DNA of 64,000 nucleotides from Acinetobacter sp. MB5 (GTDB lineage Bacteria; Pseudomonadota; Gammaproteobacteria; Pseudomonadales; Moraxellaceae): contig NZ_POVU01000005.1 of NCBI RefSeq assembly GCF_003261585.1, forward strand, positions 179,041 to 243,040, written 5' to 3'. Shown piece by piece: positions 27,893-38,260 of the stretch. Position 1 is the stretch's first letter; every line of letters begins with the position of its first letter. The translations under genes and the position numbers were made by a program. The notes beneath the pieces were generated by a model that saw only the letters and a list, made by a program, of their open reading frames with translations, ran no database searches and had not been told where the DNA came from.

Positions 27893-30370
27893 ATGAAGTT
27901 ACAGCAAGAAATTACCCAACATATTCATACCGTTTTACAGTTGGACAGCGTCAATATATCGCCTCAGGATAATTTGATCGAACATGGGTTACATTCTTTG
28001 GCGATCATGCAATTGGTGGATGTTTTCGAGAAAAAATATCAAAAACCATTGTCTTATACAGACTTTGCCATGTCACCTACGGTTGAAGACTGGGTCAGTA
28101 TTATTAACAGCATGAGCGTATCCTCAGAGGTTCAGGAGCCTGCTGTAGCGCTGTCATATTCACTTCCTTCTGCATCTGTAGCTTTATCTGATATGCAATA
28201 CGCCTACTGGGCAGGTAGACAGTCGGAAAATACTGCCGCCCATTTATATATGGAGTTTGCTGGGAAAAACCTCGATATTCAAAAATTACAAACCGCATAT
28301 CAGAAACTGGTGCAGCGTCACCCTATGCTAAATGCCTCGATTATCAATGGGCGACAAAGCATTCAGGCGTTGGAGCATCAGCAGATTCAAATCCATGATT
28401 TAAGTCATCTGGATCAAGCAGATGTGGCTGCGGCATTACAAAACAGACGTCAGCAGATGAGCCATCAACAGCTTGCTATTCAAAATGGGCAAGTGATTGA
28501 TATCCATCTGAGTTTATTGCCAGATCATCAGCATATCCTACATATTGATAGCGATATGATCGCCATTGATCCGCAGAGTTATTTGATCGTGGTGGAAGAT
28601 CTAACTGCGTTATATCTGGGTAAAACACTCAGCCCGCTGAACAGCTCATCCATTGATTATTTTGACTATCTGCAACAGCGTAGTGACGATCCAAATTACC
28701 ATGCAAAAGCTTTACAGGACCAGCAGTGGTGGCAGAACCGTTTAGACCAGATTGCCCCTGCGCCTGATCTACCATTCCTCCCAGAAGGCTTGCGAGAAAA
28801 TCCACAGCAATTTGAGCGTCTAGCATTTTGTTTTACTGAAGCCGATAAGAAAAAATTACAACAGATCGCTGAAAAAAATCATCTTTCGGTACAGTCACTT
28901 TGCCTGACGGCTTTTGCTGAAACCGTGGCAACTTGGTCATCCTCACCACAGTTTCGGTTAAATCTTCCGTTCTTTGTCAGAGAGCCATATCAGCAGATGA
29001 TCAATGACATCGTGGGTGATTTTGCCAATTTAAGCTTGCTGGATGTACAGCTCAACGCGCAGGAATCTTTTTATTCGGCAGTGCAACGCATTGAGCAGCA
29101 GGTGCAGCAAGCCCATGAGCATTATGCTTATGCGGGTATTCATGTGTTGCGGGATCTTTCCAAACGTCACCAGCAGTTAGAAACCTCGCCGATTGTCTTT
29201 ACCTCTGCACTTGAAGTCGGTGAAATTTTTTCTGAGGGCTTGCAGTTGCATCTGGGACAGCCTGTCTGGTGTATTTCTCAAGGCCCTAAAGTCGATCTTG
29301 ATGTACAAATTGCTTATTTTAATCAGGGTTTGGTGGTCAACTGGGACATTCGCAGTCATGCCTTTAAACCGCACGTGATCCAGCATATGTTCGAGCATTA
29401 TATTGCCCAGATCACGGCAATAATTCAGGATGAAACGTACATTCATGCTCCGATGGCATATCAGTTGCCTACGGCGCAGCATGCTCAAAGACAGGCTCAG
29501 CCTGCCACACTTGCAGCCCATGTGCTGGCACAGCTACCAGTAGATTGTGATCAGTATCGTGTGGTTAATCAGATGGGCATCGATTGCCCAGACTGGGTGA
29601 TTGGAACCTTGTGGGGACGTGTTCAGGCACAGGATGTCAAACGGCATTCAGGGCTGAATTTGAAACTGGTACAAGGGCAGTATTGGTATCCGACCCGTTA
29701 TGCCGCTTATTACAATGATGCTGCTGAAATTATCCTGTTTGAAGATCAGCATCAACTGGTCAAAATCAACGGATACTGGCTGGATTTAAATGAGCTTTGC
29801 CAAAAAATCCTTGAGATTCCAGAAGTAGCACAAACCAAGCTCTGTTCAGTTTATCAAGATGGCAAAAATCGCTTAATTGCCTGCTTGGTTATGTCCCCAC
29901 AGGCTGAACTGAAGCAGCATCAGCTAAATGCTGCCTATGCAGCACGACTGCCACAATATTTAATTCCTGAGCAGTCTTATCTCATCAGTGCTGAACAGTT
30001 TGCACAAGTTCAAGCAGACAATATTCAAGATTTTATTGATCAAAATCAATCACTCGCCCAACGGTCATCAGCGCAAACACAGCCCCATTTAGAACAGGTG
30101 GTGTATTTCATGATGGCTAAAATCATTGGCTTACAACCCGATCACCCAAATGCCAATATTGATTTCTTTGATTATGGCGGTGACTCCTTATTGGCTACCC
30201 ATTTTGTGGCAGCACTGCACCGTTATTTTAAAGATTGCGGGATTACAGTGGTTGATATTTTTTCACAGCGTACCGTTCAGAATATTGCCAAGGTGATTGA
30301 ACAAAATATTCCTCAATCTGCACACAAGATCGCAGAAATCTTCCTAAAAGTATTAGAGGGAAAAAAATGA
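27893..30370 (+). CDS. fbsE: NRPS: carrier - cyclization - degenerate adenylation remnant - carrier
   Basis: 825 residues from the ATG at 27893, chosen because AGGTGAG lies 7 bases upstream; the upstream GTG at 27881 overlaps that site. Domains in order: an aryl-carrier-type domain (about 1-75, phosphopantetheine Ser about 35 in HGLHSLA); a heterocyclization domain (about 95-480) with the diagnostic DxxxxDxxS motif as DMIAIDPQS near 221-229; a stretch (about 525-700) that looks like the C-terminal part of an adenylation domain (VKINGYWLDLNELCQKI, LPQYLIPEQ) without its core or A10 motif; and a normal carrier domain (FFDYGGDSLL, Ser about 765). It overlaps fbsF by 4 bases (ATGA). In fimsbactin assembly this protein would receive DHB and take part in oxazoline formation. 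Confidence 0.88.
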   Translation: MKLQQEITQHIHTVLQLDSVNISPQDNLIEHGLHSLAIMQLVDVFEKKYQKPLSYTDFAMSPTVEDWVSIINSMSVSSEVQEPAVALSYSLPSASVALSDMQYAYWAGRQSENTAAHLYMEFAGKNLDIQKLQTAYQKLVQRHPMLNASIINGRQSIQALEHQQIQIHDLSHLDQADVAAALQNRRQQMSHQQLAIQNGQVIDIHLSLLPDHQHILHIDSDMIAIDPQSYLIVVEDLTALYLGKTLSPLNSSSIDYFDYLQQRSDDPNYHAKALQDQQWWQNRLDQIAPAPDLPFLPEGLRENPQQFERLAFCFTEADKKKLQQIAEKNHLSVQSLCLTAFAETVATWSSSPQFRLNLPFFVREPYQQMINDIVGDFANLSLLDVQLNAQESFYSAVQRIEQQVQQAHEHYAYAGIHVLRDLSKRHQQLETSPIVFTSALEVGEIFSEGLQLHLGQPVWCISQGPKVDLDVQIAYFNQGLVVNWDIRSHAFKPHVIQHMFEHYIAQITAIIQDETYIHAPMAYQLPTAQHAQRQAQPATLAAHVLAQLPVDCDQYRVVNQMGIDCPDWVIGTLWGRVQAQDVKRHSGLNLKLVQGQYWYPTRYAAYYNDAAEIILFEDQHQLVKINGYWLDLNELCQKILEIPEVAQTKLCSVYQDGKNRLIACLVMSPQAELKQHQLNAAYAARLPQYLIPEQSYLISAEQFAQVQADNIQDFIDQNQSLAQRSSAQTQPHLEQVVYFMMAKIIGLQPDHPNANIDFFDYGGDSLLATHFVAALHRYFKDCGITVVDIFSQRTVQNIAKVIEQNIPQSAHKIAEIFLKVLEGKK

Positions 30371-33300
30371 GCACGCTTCATACACCATTGAATGCCATGC
30401 AAAAAGCGTATTTGCTGGGCAAGTCTAAACTTTTTCCTTTAAGCCAGTCTTCCATGCACGATTTTAGAGAATTTCATGGGCAGATGACCAAGGCGCAATT
30501 TCAAAATGCCTTGACCGCAGTGGTTGCAAAGTACCCCGCATTACGTACCAAAATTAATGAAACCGAACTGATACAAGTGGTTCTGGATCAGGTTGATCTG
30601 GCGCATCAGGTTGACTATGTCGATTTACAGCAACTGTCGCATCAAGATGCACAGCAGCAGTTACAGCGCTGGCGTGAGACCTTTACGCATTATCTGCATG
30701 CGTTGGACACTCCACCGTGGCGGATAGCGTTTATCCAGTTACCGCAAGAAGCTGAGCATCGCACTGTGGTTTTCACCAGTTTTGATGGTCTGATTATAGA
30801 TGGTTATTCGATTTCTGTTTTCCTGACCGAATTATTTGGGCAGGGCAGTGGTAGTGAGTATGCAGCACCGCAATCTGCTTCTCATTTAGTGGTTAAACCG
30901 AATGTGGTGCAAGCTAGTGCCAAAGACTATCAGTTTTGGCTTGAAAAACTTGACCAGATTGAGCAGATTACCCAGTTGCCATGGGCTACTGCATTAGAAA
31001 AAATTACCGATCCACATTATCAGCGACGTGGTATCTCGATTTCGAGCGAGGCTTGGAAGCAACTTTCCAGTCTGGCAGCGAAGCAGCGTCTGCTGCCCAA
31101 TGCATTATTGACCACGATTATTTTAGAAGTCCTGTCAAAATGGACAGAAGATCAGAGTCTGGTGCTGTCCGTACCGATTTCCAACTCGGCAATGACGGGT
31201 GGCGTTGCCAATCATTCATCTTTTATAGTGCTGCACCATCATCATACTGAACAGCAAAGCTTTGTGGATACGGCGAAAAATGTCCAAAAAGATATTTTAG
31301 AGTCCATGACCCATAGCTCCTTTTCAGGGGTGGAAATTTCTAAATATCTGATTCAAAAAACCAAAGAATCGATTGTTTTGCCAATCGCCCTGACCAATGG
31401 TCTGGCGTGGAAAAAACCAGTCAATACTCCGCAGATTCAGTATGTGGCGGGTCAAACCCAGACGCCACAGTTGGCACTGGATGTTCGTCTGACCTTGTCA
31501 GATTGTGCAGATCTCATCATTGATTTTGACTATGTTGAAGAAGCTTTGTCTGAGCAGGTCGTTCAGGATATGTTGCAGGCACTTAAACAGCGTCTGGATC
31601 AGCTTGCAGCACTGCAAGATTTACAGGATGCACCTGTGCAGCAGTCCAGAGTTGCAGCCCTCGGAGATGATTGGCAGGAAAATGTTGAAGGTGGTCTTGA
31701 GTTAGACAATTATTTAGAACGGATTGAAAAGCAGCTTTTTCAACAAACACCAGACAAAGCCGCTTTGATTTACGCTGACCAGAAGATTTCATATCAGCGC
31801 TTGGGCGAGAATGTTGCCAAAGTCCGTGTTGCCCTAGCGCAAGCAGCCGTGACAGAAAAGCAGGTGGTTGCCATCTGTCTGAAGAAAAGCCCTGAACATA
31901 TCTATGCCATGTTGGCATGTGCCTTGTCCAATATCATTTGGTTACCTGTCGATATGGACTCACCTCAGGCGCGCCGAGACTATATTTTAAAAAATAGTCG
32001 GGTAGATCTGGTAATCAGTGATGCACCTGTCGAAGGCATGGCTTATGTGGATATCCATGCTGCCTTGCAGGCACCGATTTGCTCAGCACAGACTTGGCAG
32101 TATCAGCATGACAGTTCACCGGCCTATTATCTGTATACGTCAGGTAGTACAGGCACACCGAAATGTGTGGTCCTGAACAATCGGGCAACCTCCAATATCT
32201 TGCAGCAGTCCATTCAGAACTGGAATATTCAGCACAATGATATTCATCTGGCTGCCACCCCGTTTCATCATGATATGTCGCTTTTCGATATTCTGGTCCC
32301 ACTCTCTGTTGGGGGAACGCTGGTGATTCCAACGATAGAGCAAGCCAAAAGTGCTGTGGCGTGGGCGCAGTTGATCGATCAGTACAAGGTCAGCATCTGG
32401 TGTACGGTTCCTGCTATGGCGGATATGTTGCTGACTGCGGCTGAACCTCGTCAACTGCAAAGTTTTCGCCTGATCAACCAAGGTGGGGATTATGTGAAGC
32501 CTTCTGTGGTTCAAAAATTCCGTCAAATCTTGCCGCATACCCGACTGATTTCAATCGGTGGTCCGACAGAAACCACGATTTTGAGCATCTGGCATGAGAT
32601 TACGCCGCAAGATCGCGATGTCATTCCTTATGGTAAGGCACTGAAACACAATGAATATCATCTGTTAAATCCACATGGTGAGTTTTGCCCTGTTGGTGTA
32701 ATCGGGCAAATGTACATGACGGGTGTTAACCTCTCGAATGGTTATCTGCTTGATGGGCAGGTCCTGCAAAAAGATTTTGTCCTGTTGACGCTACCCAATG
32801 GTGAGCAAAAACGCGCATTTCGCATGAGTGACAGGGGTTATTTCAGAGCCGATGGCAGTATTATTTTTGCGGGACGGGATGAAGGTTATCTAAAGGTACG
32901 TGGGGTGCGGATTGCTGCCTCAGAGGTCGAAAATGCCTTGCTCAAACATGCCGAGATTACAGATTGTGTGGTGATGACCTGCATCAATCCTGTATTTGAA
33001 GGCAATGAGCTGGTTGCCATTTATACCACTGCCCATCCGCAAACTGGCGGTCTGAACCCAGCAGCACTGCGCCAGTTCCTGCAAAGCTTTGTGCCCAATT
33101 CACATATTCCTTCACGATGGCTGTATCTGAGCGAATTCCCGATTACACGAAACGGCAAGATTGACCGAAAAGCGTTACAGAAATCGGCTCAGGAAATGCT
33201 GTATCAGACTTACGTCCCTGCATCCCCAGCAGAACCTATGCAGTCCCCGCAGCCACAACTGGAGCAGGATATTTTACAGCTTCTGCGTCAGTCTTTACCT

Positions 33301-33501
33301 GCACAGCAGAGCAGTGCCGATCTGTTTATGGAAACGGAAATTTTGGCGGTGGGCATGACGCCAAGCTACCTGAATCGCTTGGCGAAGCACTGTGCACGGC
33401 AATTTAATACATCGATTGACTTTTATATGTTAGCAAAATGCAAAACCGTCCAAGAGATGGTCGACAACATAAAAAACCAAGTAAATCAGAAAAATAGTTA
33501 A
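30367..33501 (+). CDS. fbsF: NRPS: cyclization - adenylation (serine) - carrier-like
   Basis: 1044 residues. A heterocyclization domain comes first (about 8-420) with DGLIIDGYS at 140-148 matching DxxxxDxxS. An adenylation domain follows (about 445-935): YLYTSGSTGTPKC near 590, GGPTETT near 736, SDRGYFRADG and LKVRGVRIAASEVE near 820-860, NGKIDRKAL near 927. L-Ser is the reported substrate of FbsF; I could not read the specificity code with confidence. The C-terminal about 80 residues align in length with a carrier domain, but the GGxS motif is degenerate (AVGMTPSYLNRL, candidate Ser 1000). fbsG follows after a 16-base gap. Confidence 0.88.
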   Translation: MSTLHTPLNAMQKAYLLGKSKLFPLSQSSMHDFREFHGQMTKAQFQNALTAVVAKYPALRTKINETELIQVVLDQVDLAHQVDYVDLQQLSHQDAQQQLQRWRETFTHYLHALDTPPWRIAFIQLPQEAEHRTVVFTSFDGLIIDGYSISVFLTELFGQGSGSEYAAPQSASHLVVKPNVVQASAKDYQFWLEKLDQIEQITQLPWATALEKITDPHYQRRGISISSEAWKQLSSLAAKQRLLPNALLTTIILEVLSKWTEDQSLVLSVPISNSAMTGGVANHSSFIVLHHHHTEQQSFVDTAKNVQKDILESMTHSSFSGVEISKYLIQKTKESIVLPIALTNGLAWKKPVNTPQIQYVAGQTQTPQLALDVRLTLSDCADLIIDFDYVEEALSEQVVQDMLQALKQRLDQLAALQDLQDAPVQQSRVAALGDDWQENVEGGLELDNYLERIEKQLFQQTPDKAALIYADQKISYQRLGENVAKVRVALAQAAVTEKQVVAICLKKSPEHIYAMLACALSNIIWLPVDMDSPQARRDYILKNSRVDLVISDAPVEGMAYVDIHAALQAPICSAQTWQYQHDSSPAYYLYTSGSTGTPKCVVLNNRATSNILQQSIQNWNIQHNDIHLAATPFHHDMSLFDILVPLSVGGTLVIPTIEQAKSAVAWAQLIDQYKVSIWCTVPAMADMLLTAAEPRQLQSFRLINQGGDYVKPSVVQKFRQILPHTRLISIGGPTETTILSIWHEITPQDRDVIPYGKALKHNEYHLLNPHGEFCPVGVIGQMYMTGVNLSNGYLLDGQVLQKDFVLLTLPNGEQKRAFRMSDRGYFRADGSIIFAGRDEGYLKVRGVRIAASEVENALLKHAEITDCVVMTCINPVFEGNELVAIYTTAHPQTGGLNPAALRQFLQSFVPNSHIPSRWLYLSEFPITRNGKIDRKALQKSAQEMLYQTYVPASPAEPMQSPQPQLEQDILQLLRQSLPAQQSSADLFMETEILAVGMTPSYLNRLAKHCARQFNTSIDFYMLAKCKTVQEMVDNIKNQVNQKNS

Positions 33502-33517
33502 TTTAAAGGTAGGTTGT

Positions 33518-36500
33518 ATGAGTCATCATCAAGCGATTATGAGTGACGATTTATTTGGTCTCTTTGAAAGTGAATTACAGGATATCGGTTTATCTGAGAC
33601 ATTATCCAGCGCTGAAATACAAAAAAATGCGGTGCTAAGCGATAGTCATCTGGCATTGTCCTTGTCGGAAGAACGAGCCTGGATGTTGCATCAGCAAGAT
33701 CCACTGGCGGCTTCAGGGCCGTTTCTGGTCGGGCTGAAACTGACAGGTGACATCAAGCTGGATCGTTTAATTCAATCCATCAAAAGTCTTTATGCCGGCG
33801 ATTCGAATCTGAACTTTCGCTATCAACTCGATCAGGCAGGTGAGTTGGTCAAGCGTCATCAGCCCTCACAACAGCTTGAAGTCAGCACACATCTGGTGGA
33901 TTCTGAGCAGCAGGCGATCCAGCATCTGCTGGCGCTCATGCAGACCCCAATAGATTTAAGCACTGAACCTGCCATTCAGTTTGTGGTGATGCCAAAAAAT
34001 AATCAGGAAGTGATTCTGGGAGTTTTGGGGCATCATATCCTGCTGGATGACAGTGCCTGGAAACCGATTTTTAAGCATTTAAGTCATTTTTATAATACGG
34101 CTGAAGTACTGGCTGTTCCATTGACGCAGACATCTGGCAGTTTTTCTCATGCAGAAGCAGCCGCACTGGCGTACTGGAAGCAACAATATCCAACAGGAAT
34201 GAACAAGGTACTGTGGCCCTCGTTGTTCCAGCGTTCCCCACATGCCGCCCCGATTCAGCAATATGGTAAAACCTCAACACTGGTTGCTGAACCGAAAGTG
34301 ACGCGCGTCTTTGCCACGATTGATGCGGGACATTTATATCAGTTAAGTCAAACGGCACAATCATCGATCTTGCATACGATGGTGTCACTGTTTGGTTTTT
34401 ATGTACAAAGCATTTTGGATTTAGACACGGTCGATGTGTTCGTGCCTGTGGTTGAGCACTATGATATTGCCTCGTTGAACCAGATCCAGTCCAGTTCCAA
34501 TATTTTACCGATTCGCATCAGTCGACTGGCACAGGGCATCTCTGAACAGATTGCCCAGACCCGTAATCAGATTTTACAGGGAATGAGCCATAACGTGTCG
34601 ATTGAACAGATCCTGTCAGCGACCAAAACCCAGCGCCATCTGATTCCCAATATTCTGGTCACCCAATTTATGGAGTCGACGCAGTATTTAGCCTTAGCGC
34701 AGGTTGATGTACAGTCTTTGGTGATTCCACCACTGCATGCGGACTATGATTTAACGCTGGCATTCCAACTCAAGGATCAGCAACAGCTTCAGCTTGAACT
34801 GACCACAGGTGAGCGTCTGTCTGCTTCGATTGCCGCGTTGTTATTAGAGCAGTTTGTGGTTTTTCTACACCAAGACCACACGCACAACATCACGTTCCCG
34901 ATTTTTAGCCAGCCTTTGGCGCAGAATGATCAGTCAGCGCTGAATTTAGCTCCAGCGGTTAGTCCAACAAAAGCAGAAAATCTGGCATTGGCAGAGCTGA
35001 TTCTTGATGAATTTAAAGCGGTGTTATTGAATCCTGATCTCAGTATTTACGATAACTTCTTCGATCAGGGTGGGCATTCGATTTTGGCAACCCGCGTGCT
35101 TGGCAAATTGCAAAGCCAGCATCAGGTGCAAATCAAGATTGTTGATTTCTTCAATGCACCGACGGCAATTGAGTTAACTCAGTACGCTGAATATCAGGAT
35201 CAAAGTCAGTCCAGCCGCAAAATCTTTAGCCCTGATCAGGAAATTGTTGCACCAATTACCTTGTTACAAAAAGCATTTATGGGCTTTTCGGATCAGGGTC
35301 GCGATCCAATCTTCAATATTCCATTTGCCTTCCGTTTTACTGAAACAGTCGATGAAACAGCATTTTATGCAGCTTTCGTGGATATTCTGGAACGTCATCA
35401 TGCTTTGCGCAGTATTTTTGTCTTCCATGCCATTGACGATATTTCTCAAACGGTGATTCCGCTGAATCAGATTGCCCAGCATCCTTGGTTCTGGTCTTCG
35501 GACACGCAAGGCACAGCATCGGCACAGCAAATTTTAAAACAAGAAGCCAATCATCAGTTCGAGTTAACGCATGAATTTCCAATTCGGGTCCGTTTCCTCA
35601 AAGATGAACAAGGGCGTCATATCCTCTCGTTATTGCTGTATCACATTGCCATGGATGAGTGGTCATCAGGCATCTTGATCAAGGAGTTGCTCGAGGCATA
35701 TACCGCTCGTGTCGGGGGCAATGCACCTGTATGGGAAAAAATTCCGCGTCAATTCCATGAGTATGCTTTGGCACAGGATGACTCAAGTTTACAAGAGCAT
35801 CTGGATTACTGGATCAATGCGATTGGCAAAGTCAAAAAGCAACCAGCTCTGCTCAGTTCACAGGCGCAGACCACTGCGGAAAACCAGTACGATGTGGCAG
35901 GAGCATCGGTTGAATTCAGTCTGAATGCGGCAGAAACCGAGCACTTATATCAACTGGCGAAAAACTATAAATCTTCGATTTTCTATGTAGTGTATGCCGC
36001 AATCGTATTGTCTGTGCATTTCCTTGGTGGCGGGAAAAAGATCCTGACAGGAACATCGGTGGCATGTCGAGATAACCCTAATTATCAGGATACGCTCGGC
36101 TATTTCACCAACGTGGTGATGCACTATACCCAGTTTCAGGAAGAGCTGCGCATTGGTGATCTGGTTCAGCAAGTCCAGAATAATATTTTCAATACCTTGC
36201 CGTATGCCGATATTCCTTTTGCGATTGTTGAAGAACAGGTTCGGGCAGAAGATGAAGAATCTACAGAAAGCCCGTATGAAGTCTATATTCAGTTGCACGC
36301 TAAAAATGCACTGACAGGGACTTTCTCGTTGCAAGACGGGCATGAAATTGGATTTGAGCTACTTGAACCCGAACGGGATAGCGCAAAATTCGGATTGCAT
36401 TTTGAAGTCTATGAAGAGCCTCTCTCCGAAGAAAACCGACTTCGTGTGGTGATTAATTATCGTGTTAATCGTTATGATGATGCACAAATTCAACTGATTC

Positions 36501-36607
36501 AACACGTTACTCAGCATGTTTTACATGGCTTTATGGCAGGTGATGATCAACAGCAAGCTGATGTTATGCAGCTTAGAAAGCATTTAGCGCAAATCAATCT
36601 TCACTAA
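33518..36607 (+). CDS. fbsG: NRPS: condensation - carrier - condensation (terminating C-T-C)
   Basis: 1029 residues. The first condensation domain (about 45-455) has HHILLDDS near 172, a HHxxxDG variant with D-D. A well-formed carrier domain follows (about 485-560, YDNFFDQGGHSILATRV, Ser about 520). The second condensation domain (about 575-1015) has YHIAMDEWS near 707-715: the first His is Tyr but the catalytic second His and the Asp are kept. No thioesterase domain is present. A terminal C-T-C arrangement is the reported signature of the branching fimsbactin assembly line; the last C domain probably releases the chain onto N-acetyl-N-hydroxyputrescine. Confidence 0.9.
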   Translation: MSHHQAIMSDDLFGLFESELQDIGLSETLSSAEIQKNAVLSDSHLALSLSEERAWMLHQQDPLAASGPFLVGLKLTGDIKLDRLIQSIKSLYAGDSNLNFRYQLDQAGELVKRHQPSQQLEVSTHLVDSEQQAIQHLLALMQTPIDLSTEPAIQFVVMPKNNQEVILGVLGHHILLDDSAWKPIFKHLSHFYNTAEVLAVPLTQTSGSFSHAEAAALAYWKQQYPTGMNKVLWPSLFQRSPHAAPIQQYGKTSTLVAEPKVTRVFATIDAGHLYQLSQTAQSSILHTMVSLFGFYVQSILDLDTVDVFVPVVEHYDIASLNQIQSSSNILPIRISRLAQGISEQIAQTRNQILQGMSHNVSIEQILSATKTQRHLIPNILVTQFMESTQYLALAQVDVQSLVIPPLHADYDLTLAFQLKDQQQLQLELTTGERLSASIAALLLEQFVVFLHQDHTHNITFPIFSQPLAQNDQSALNLAPAVSPTKAENLALAELILDEFKAVLLNPDLSIYDNFFDQGGHSILATRVLGKLQSQHQVQIKIVDFFNAPTAIELTQYAEYQDQSQSSRKIFSPDQEIVAPITLLQKAFMGFSDQGRDPIFNIPFAFRFTETVDETAFYAAFVDILERHHALRSIFVFHAIDDISQTVIPLNQIAQHPWFWSSDTQGTASAQQILKQEANHQFELTHEFPIRVRFLKDEQGRHILSLLLYHIAMDEWSSGILIKELLEAYTARVGGNAPVWEKIPRQFHEYALAQDDSSLQEHLDYWINAIGKVKKQPALLSSQAQTTAENQYDVAGASVEFSLNAAETEHLYQLAKNYKSSIFYVVYAAIVLSVHFLGGGKKILTGTSVACRDNPNYQDTLGYFTNVVMHYTQFQEELRIGDLVQQVQNNIFNTLPYADIPFAIVEEQVRAEDEESTESPYEVYIQLHAKNALTGTFSLQDGHEIGFELLEPERDSAKFGLHFEVYEEPLSEENRLRVVINYRVNRYDDAQIQLIQHVTQHVLHGFMAGDDQQQADVMQLRKHLAQINLH

Positions 36608-36628
36608 AAATAGTGTCAAGGAACATAT

Positions 36629-38245
36629 ATGTTTATCGAACAAGATATTCAAAATGGCTTTGTCCCATTCCCTGAATCTAGAGCACAATTTTATCGGGAA
36701 CAGGGTTGCTGGCAAGCACGTACCCATTTTCAGTTGTTGCAAGATGCTCATGTAAACTATGGGAAAAATCTTGCGGTTTTACAAGATAATAAGCAACTAA
36801 GCTATTCTGAGTTGTATGCCTATGCGATTCGGTTTGGTACTTATCTCAAGCAAAAGGGCATTCAGGAAACGGATTTTGTTCTGGTACAGTCGGCCAATGT
36901 CATTGAAGTTTTTGTGGTGATTTTCGGGCTGTATTATATTGGCGCTAGACCTGTATTTTGTCTAAACGGGCATGGTTCCTATGAGATTGAAAATATTGCC
37001 AGACAAAGTCGGGCAAGTGGCTATATTCGTCTGATTGATTCTGCGACGCAAAAAGATGCCGCAGAGATTACCGACCAGTTCGCCGAACCTAATTTTAAAC
37101 TGTGGTTCAGACAGACTGTGACGAGCCAAGCCTCACTGGCACAATCGTTTGCCATGTTGGACGGTGTTGTTGCCGATCCAGCCATCCAAACGCGTGCAAG
37201 CTCAGAAGATATTGCATTTTTGCAACTCTCAGGGGGCACTACAGGGTTACCTAAACTGATTCCCCGTACTCATGCCGATTATATTTATTCGGTTCAACTG
37301 AGTGTCGATGTGGCAGAACTCAATCAGCAGGCGAAGCAGTTGGTGGTTTTGCCAGTCATGCATAACTTCACCATGAGTTCTCCTGGGTTTTTAGGCACAT
37401 TCTATGTGGGGGGAATGGTGGTGATCAGCCAGCATTCTAGCCCAAGAATCTGCTTTGAACTGATTCAAAAACATAAGATTCAGCAAGTTTCACTGGTACC
37501 TGCGATTGCAACCCTATGGCTCAACTCTGAAAGCCTGCATGACTATGACTTGAGTAGTCTGGAAGTCATTCAGGTGGGTGGGGCCAAATTGCTACCGACA
37601 CTTGCCAAGCAAATTGTTGAAAAGTTGCAGGTCAAATTGCAACAGGTGTATGGCATGGCAGAAGGTCTGGTGAACTTCACTCATCTGAATGACTCGATTG
37701 AGACCATGGTCAACACCCAAGGGAAAAAACTGTCGGTTTTTGATGAGATCCGCATTACCAGTGATGCTGGAGAAGCCTTGGCAGTGACCCAAATCGGGCA
37801 TATTCATACCCGAGGACCGTATACGATTAATGGTTATTATAATTTGCCAGAAATTAATCGTCGTTCTTTTACGGAGGATGGTTTTTATAAAACCGGTGAT
37901 ATTGGCTATATCGATGAAGATGGCAATATCGTGGTGACAGGGCGTGAAAAAGAGCAAATCAACCGTTCTGGCGAAAAAATTACCCCGAGTGAAATTGAGG
38001 AATTTATTCTCAACCATCCTTTGGTCAAAGATGTCTGCGTTGTAGGCGTGAGCGACCCTTATTTAGGTGAGCGGATCAAGGCGATTATTATTCCGAAACA
38101 GCAAGATAGTGACATTAATCTCAAGGGAATACGCAAATTCCTGATCGATAAAAATATTGCGCAATATAAGATCCCCGATGAAATTGAAGTTGTTGCAGAT
38201 TTTAAATATACCCATGTTGGAAAAGTAAATAGACAGAAGCTGTAA
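36629..38245 (+). CDS. fbsH: 2,3-dihydroxybenzoate-AMP ligase
   Basis: 538 residues, stand-alone aryl-acid adenylation enzyme of the EntE/DhbE class. LQLSGGTTGLPKLIPRTHAD (about 194-213) is the DHB-ligase form of the P-loop motif. HNFTMSSPG (about 246) contributes the aryl-acid pocket, YGMAEGLVNFT (about 340) is A5, TGDIGYIDEDG (about 425) A7, and the catalytic Lys lies in HVGKVNRQKL at the C-terminus. It adenylates DHB and loads the carrier domain of FbsE. It follows fbsG by 21 bases. Confidence 0.93.
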   Translation: MFIEQDIQNGFVPFPESRAQFYREQGCWQARTHFQLLQDAHVNYGKNLAVLQDNKQLSYSELYAYAIRFGTYLKQKGIQETDFVLVQSANVIEVFVVIFGLYYIGARPVFCLNGHGSYEIENIARQSRASGYIRLIDSATQKDAAEITDQFAEPNFKLWFRQTVTSQASLAQSFAMLDGVVADPAIQTRASSEDIAFLQLSGGTTGLPKLIPRTHADYIYSVQLSVDVAELNQQAKQLVVLPVMHNFTMSSPGFLGTFYVGGMVVISQHSSPRICFELIQKHKIQQVSLVPAIATLWLNSESLHDYDLSSLEVIQVGGAKLLPTLAKQIVEKLQVKLQQVYGMAEGLVNFTHLNDSIETMVNTQGKKLSVFDEIRITSDAGEALAVTQIGHIHTRGPYTINGYYNLPEINRRSFTEDGFYKTGDIGYIDEDGNIVVTGREKEQINRSGEKITPSEIEEFILNHPLVKDVCVVGVSDPYLGERIKAIIIPKQQDSDINLKGIRKFLIDKNIAQYKIPDEIEVVADFKYTHVGKVNRQKL

Positions 38246-38260
38246 GTTGAGGAGTAAAAA

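Noticed and set aside
32015..32538. Minus-strand frames inside fbsF
   Set aside because: They lie fully antisense to the adenylation domain and show no protein motifs.
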